From: JAKEGN01 sp964465665
GTDB taxonomy: Bacteria; Pseudomonadota; Gammaproteobacteria; Steroidobacterales; Woeseiaceae
Length of the DNA: 9,112 nucleotides
Assembly: GCA_964465665.1 (NCBI GenBank)
Contig: CAYXKM010000012.1
Coordinates: 1 to 9,112, forward strand
Direction of reading: 5' to 3'
The translations under genes were made by a program, and so were the position numbers. How positions within the stretch are numbered: the first letter of the stretch is position 1; the number at the start of each line of letters is the position of its first letter. A model generated the notes under the pieces. That model saw nothing but the letters and a program-made list of their open reading frames with translations. It had not been told where the DNA came from and made no database searches. This document shows, in pieces, positions 5,772 through 9,112 of this stretch.

Positions 5772-6626
5772 ATGCAAATGCCCGGGCAGAATTTTATGCG
5801 AATGAAAATGATCGCGGCGGCGATCATGCTGGCAGGCTACGCCGCCACGGCGGCCGGTCAGGACGATAGCGACAAATGGCAGTTTCAGATCACGCCGTAT
5901 GTGTGGTTGCCGACGATCAGCGCTGATTTGAATTACGATCCGCCTCCGGCCGGCGGGGGCGGCGGTGCGCCAAGCATTGATGTGGGGCCAACCGACTGGC
6001 TGGAGCTGATCAACGGGGTGGCGCTCGTCAATGCTGGTGTGCAGAAAGGCCGTTTTTCGCTGTTCACCGATTTCGTCTTTCTTAGCATGGAATCCGACGA
6101 AGACAGGGTCGCTTCGGTGCTGGACGACGTGCAGATCCCGGTCGATGTAAATCTGAATCTCAGTACCGAAACCGATTTCGATGGTCTGGCCTGGACCCTT
6201 GCGGCCGGCTACAGCCTGCAAAAGACAGAGACTTCGACTATCGACTTGTTTGCCGGCGCTCGGTTGCTGGACCTTGAAGCCACCGTCAATTGGAACCTGA
6301 CGGCAGCGATCACGACGCCCGGTGGCGAAGTGGTCCTGCCGGCGCAAGGCAGCCTCAAGCGAGATGAGGCGTTGTGGGACGGCATCATCGGAGTGCGCGG
6401 TCATTTTGCTCTCGGCGAGAGTAAATGGTCAGTGCCTTTCTACCTGGACGCCGGTACCGGCGACTCCGATCTGACCTGGCAAGCCATGACCGGGCTCACC
6501 TATACCTATGGCTGGGGCGATCTGATAGTCGCGTACCGGCATCTTTCGTATGATCAGGGTCCGGACGGCTTTCTCGAAAACCTCGAGTTCAGCGGACCCG
6601 GCGTCGGTGCCCGATTCCGTTTCTGA
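5772..6626 (+). CDS. Outer membrane beta-barrel protein
   Basis: An exported protein of up to 284 residues that looks like an outer membrane barrel. A Sec signal peptide covers about residues 9-30 (MRMKMIAAAIMLAGYAATAAG), with the mature part starting near Gln30-Asp31. Next comes WQFQITPYVWLPTI, a first strand common in proteobacterial barrel proteins of unknown function, then alternating amphipathic strands such as RFSLFTDFVFL, LAWTLAAGYSL, DGIIGVRGHFAL and LTYTYGWGDLIVAYRH. The last residues, GARFRF, end in Phe, as in the signature read by the BAM machinery. A Pro/Gly-rich loop (about 55-67) is probably surface-exposed or periplasmic. ATGs at codons 1, 3, 9, 11 and 13 are all possible and none has a good ribosome binding site; codon 9 gives the most typical signal peptide. 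Substrate and role are unknown. Confidence 0.82.
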   Translation: MQMPGQNFMRMKMIAAAIMLAGYAATAAGQDDSDKWQFQITPYVWLPTISADLNYDPPPAGGGGGAPSIDVGPTDWLELINGVALVNAGVQKGRFSLFTDFVFLSMESDEDRVASVLDDVQIPVDVNLNLSTETDFDGLAWTLAAGYSLQKTETSTIDLFAGARLLDLEATVNWNLTAAITTPGGEVVLPAQGSLKRDEALWDGIIGVRGHFALGESKWSVPFYLDAGTGDSDLTWQAMTGLTYTYGWGDLIVAYRHLSYDQGPDGFLENLEFSGPGVGARFRF

Positions 6627-6640
6627 ATTGCTGGCATCGC

Positions 6641-8632
6641 TCAGATTTTTACGCCTGCAACTCTGGAGAGCAGAGCCCCGAACCGGGGGTCTTTTGCCAG
6701 CGTCTCGAGGCAGGGATCGCGGCGCGCCCACCACACGTTTCGCCAGCCACGCTCAATCGCTGACTCCAGGCGCATTAGCGCATCGTCCTTTCGGCCCAGC
6801 GTTAACAACGCGATGACTGCCCAATACTCGGCGTTTGGATTGACAACGCCTCCGTCAGACACCGTGGCCAGGCTTGTGAGGAATGACTCGACATCTGCGG
6901 AAGCCTCGACGTCTCCATTGCGCATTCGCAAACAGGCACGATACAGGGCGTGCGGAAACTGCCAGACCCACTCGTCATTGATAAGTTCATATATCATCAG
7001 GCTGTGATCCGGACAGCGTTCGTCATAAAGTGATAATGCTCGTTTTTCATCGCCCAGGAGCCAGGCAGCCAGCCCGCGCTGCGCGAGCCCGTGTCTCTCG
7101 GCATCGATTGAAATCTGCTGCAAGCGGCTCCTGTCATTGGAAGCAATGGCCAGCGCCAGTTCCGCATCGCCGAGGAACTGGCTGTCAGATGCGACTTGCC
7201 TTGCGGCAAGCAGTAATTCTTCCGCGCGTTCGAGCTGGTTCAACTGCAGGTACAGGAATCCCTTGCGCGCGAGATAAAACGCACGGGTCGGGGCGCGCTC
7301 AAGCGCCTGTTGCGCCCACTCGAGTGCTTCGGCAAGATCGCCGCGCATCGTTTTCATGCGAGCCATTCCCGAATACGGCACCGGGAATGCAGGATCGAGT
7401 TCAATCGCATGGCGAAATCGCGATTCCGCCTCCTTGTCGTTGCCGAAGCGGATAGCATCGAAGCCTGCATTGGTATTGATAATCGGCGATAACGGGTCAA
7501 GCCTCAATGCCTCCGCATCGCGTTCGGCGGCTTCCTTGTAACGACCGATGGAATTGAGCACCACGCCCAGCCACACGTGCGCCAGCGTGTAGGTTGGCCT
7601 GAGCCTTATCGCATGCTGCAACGAAGCGATTGCTCCGTCGTAGTCTTTCTGGTTGTCACGAATCAGGCCCATCGACGCGTGTGCCTCGGCCGAATCGGGT
7701 GCAATGGCCAGCGCACGTTGTGCGGCGGGTAACGCTTTTGCAATGGATTCCGCCACTGGCAGATTGCCGTAATAGCCAGTGCTCAACAGGGACAGTGCAT
7801 CAGCCAGGCCGCTGTAGGCCAGCGCGAACTGCGGGTCGCGATTTCTCGCTTCCGTGAAGTACTCCACCGCCCGGTTCAAAGCCCGTTCGGTACGCTTGTG
7901 GAAGTGGTGGCGGCCGAGCAGGTAAAGGTTGTAGGCCTCGAAATCGCTGGTGGGCTGCTGCATCACACCATGATCAAGCACCCGAAGGTGCATGTATTCG
8001 AGTATCGATCCGGAGATCTCCGACTGCACACGGAAAATATCCTGCAGTTGCCGTTCGAACGTTGCTGACCAAAGCTGGTAGCCCCTGCGCGTGTCCACGA
8101 GTTGCACCGAGATTCTTACCGTGTCTTCGTGTTTTCGCACACCGCCTTCGAGAATCAGGCCCACATCGAGTCGGCGGCCGATCTCGCGAGCGTCTTCGTT
8201 GCGACCTTTGAAGACAAAGGACGAAGTGCGTGCCGCCACTCGCAATCCGGGAACCTTGGAAAGCTGGTCGCGAATTTCCTCTGCGAGTCCGTCGGAAAAA
8301 TACTCGTTTCCGGGATCGTCCGAAAAATTTGCAAACGGCAGCACGGCAATGGAGCGGAACGCCTCGGCATCGCTGCGTACCGGCGGTGTGCGTTGAATAC
8401 CTTGCGGCGTGATGTCGAACATCCATGACAATACCAAGGCGATTGGGAAGCCGATCAGCGCCGCGGCGACGAAATACTTGAGCAGGAATTCCGCCTCGAA
8501 TGCTTCCAGAAACAGATCGGCAACCTGGACGACAACCCAGGCGATGGCACCATAGAATATTGCGACGCGAACGACGCTGCGGCGGACAAACTCCTGCCAT
8601 AGCGAGTGCAGCCTGTTTTGGGGTTTGTTCAC
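6641..8632 (-). CDS. Inner-membrane TolB-like / TPR protein
   Basis: A 663-residue protein of the class often annotated as adenylate-cyclase-like TPR protein, but lacking any cyclase, kinase or winged-helix domain. The N-terminus (LWQEFVRRSVVRVAIFYGAIAW) and a second hydrophobic stretch at about 50-72 give two membrane helices near 20-42 and 50-72. Residues 93-215 form the TolB-like/FlgO-type domain, starting SIAVLPFANFSDDPGNEYFSDGL. From about 232 to beyond 480 come tetratricopeptide repeats, for example AHASMGLIRDNQKDYDGAI and AHVWLGVVLNSIGRYKEAA. Such proteins are presumed scaffolds; partners are unknown. The start is GTG at 8630-8632, without a clear ribosome binding site, but the N-terminus fits the family. 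It converges on the barrel gene with 14 nt between the stops, leaving little room for a terminator. Confidence 0.9.
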   Translation of the reverse strand: MNKPQNRLHSLWQEFVRRSVVRVAIFYGAIAWVVVQVADLFLEAFEAEFLLKYFVAAALIGFPIALVLSWMFDITPQGIQRTPPVRSDAEAFRSIAVLPFANFSDDPGNEYFSDGLAEEIRDQLSKVPGLRVAARTSSFVFKGRNEDAREIGRRLDVGLILEGGVRKHEDTVRISVQLVDTRRGYQLWSATFERQLQDIFRVQSEISGSILEYMHLRVLDHGVMQQPTSDFEAYNLYLLGRHHFHKRTERALNRAVEYFTEARNRDPQFALAYSGLADALSLLSTGYYGNLPVAESIAKALPAAQRALAIAPDSAEAHASMGLIRDNQKDYDGAIASLQHAIRLRPTYTLAHVWLGVVLNSIGRYKEAAERDAEALRLDPLSPIINTNAGFDAIRFGNDKEAESRFRHAIELDPAFPVPYSGMARMKTMRGDLAEALEWAQQALERAPTRAFYLARKGFLYLQLNQLERAEELLLAARQVASDSQFLGDAELALAIASNDRSRLQQISIDAERHGLAQRGLAAWLLGDEKRALSLYDERCPDHSLMIYELINDEWVWQFPHALYRACLRMRNGDVEASADVESFLTSLATVSDGGVVNPNAEYWAVIALLTLGRKDDALMRLESAIERGWRNVWWARRDPCLETLAKDPRFGALLSRVAGVKI

Positions 8633-8771
8633 GGCGGCAGCATACCACCGGCGGAGTCTTCCCCGGGACGGCGCGGCCCTGAGCAGGTCTCGCGACGCGC
8701 CAGGCCGCGCAGACGTCGGTAGTTTTCGCTATCCTGTGCGCTGTTACCGAAAGCCCTGCCGAGTCAAGGTT

Positions 8772-9112
8772 ATGAAAACCACAAACAACGCTTTGTTTCT
8801 GCTCATGCTGCTGTCGCCGTCTCTGTTTGCGCAGGATGATACGGGCTTGAAAATCTACATTTCGGCCGACATGGAAGGCGTGGCCGGCGTCGTGACCGAT
8901 GACCAGCTTGGCCCCGATGGATTCGAATACCAGCGATTTCGAGAGTTCATGACAGCAGAAGTCGTTGCTGCAATCGATGCGGCGCGCATGGCCGGTGCAA
9001 CGGAGATCCTGGTCAGCGATTCGCATGGCAACGGGCAGAACCTGCTGATCGAAAAGCTATCGGACGATGTGATGATCGTCCGTTCCTGGCCGCGCGAGCT
9101 CGGCGTGATGGA
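8772..9112 (+). CDS. Exported M55 family metallopeptidase (DppA-type D-aminopeptidase), N-terminal part
   Basis: The first 113 residues of a zinc peptidase of family M55, whose type member DppA of Bacillus releases D-amino acids from D-Ala-rich peptides. A signal peptide (MKTTNNALFLLMLLSPSLFA, then QDD) sends it to the periplasm, unlike cytoplasmic DppA. The family's opening metal motif is present as KIYISADMEGVAG, with Asp33 and Glu35 as likely ligands, and a second motif, SDSHGNG (about 82-88), supplies the expected His. The remaining ligands lie beyond the window edge. The ATG at 8772 is preceded by AAGG only 2 nt away, a poor ribosome binding site, but no alternative start keeps the signal peptide. 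It is divergent from the TolB-like/TPR gene, with 139 nt between the starts. A role in murein peptide turnover or peptide catabolism is inferred. Confidence 0.9.
   Translation, partial: MKTTNNALFLLMLLSPSLFAQDDTGLKIYISADMEGVAGVVTDDQLGPDGFEYQRFREFMTAEVVAAIDAARMAGATEILVSDSHGNGQNLLIEKLSDDVMIVRSWPRELGVM

Noticed and set aside
7974..9026. Minus-strand ORF of 350 codons covering the start of the TolB-like/TPR gene and the M55 gene
   Set aside because: Its translation is rich in Arg, Cys and His without any domain, and it overlaps two recognised genes, so it is a shadow of GC-rich coding DNA.

Overview
The window reads as chromosomal DNA from a GC-rich, free-living Gammaproteobacterium outside the enterics. 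The evidence is the end of a proteobacterial F1 ATP synthase operon, several Sec-exported and lipoprotein genes, a C-terminal-Phe outer membrane barrel, and GGTGACAGTTACC-type intergenic repeats of the REP kind. A Woeseiaceae/Chromatiales-like source is a guess. No mobile element, CRISPR array, RNA gene or classical defence system is visible.

Layout. Positions 1-639 hold the 3' end of atpD and all of atpC (+). Positions 640-743 hold a cluster of three near-palindromic 13-mers, the outer two forming a long inverted repeat. Positions 744-1504 hold two small membrane proteins (-): a glycine-rich 85-aa protein and a four-helix DUF6524-type protein, with a plausible sigma70 promoter upstream. A fourth repeat copy follows at 1618-1638, so this pair is bracketed by repeats. 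Positions 1649-4090 hold a large exported DUF305 + LVIVD beta-propeller fusion (-). After a divergent intergenic region come (+) a two-domain VOC lipoprotein (4281-5144), a 51-aa lipoprotein (5160-5315), a small unassigned ORF (5421-5699) and an outer membrane barrel protein (5772-6626). Convergent to these is an inner-membrane TolB-like/TPR protein (6641-8632, -). The window ends inside an exported M55 (DppA-type) metallopeptidase (8772 onward, +).

How the genes relate. Apart from the ATP synthase genes, every confidently recognised product is a membrane or exported protein, so the window is a run of cell-envelope genes rather than a single pathway. The tightest linkage is the VOC lipoprotein and the 51-aa lipoprotein, 15 nt apart and with a strong ribosome binding site between them. 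The most unusual items are the DUF305/LVIVD fusion with eight cysteines in its propeller, the lipid-anchored VOC protein, the tiny lipoprotein and the repeat-bracketed membrane pair. No complete new system is proven here.
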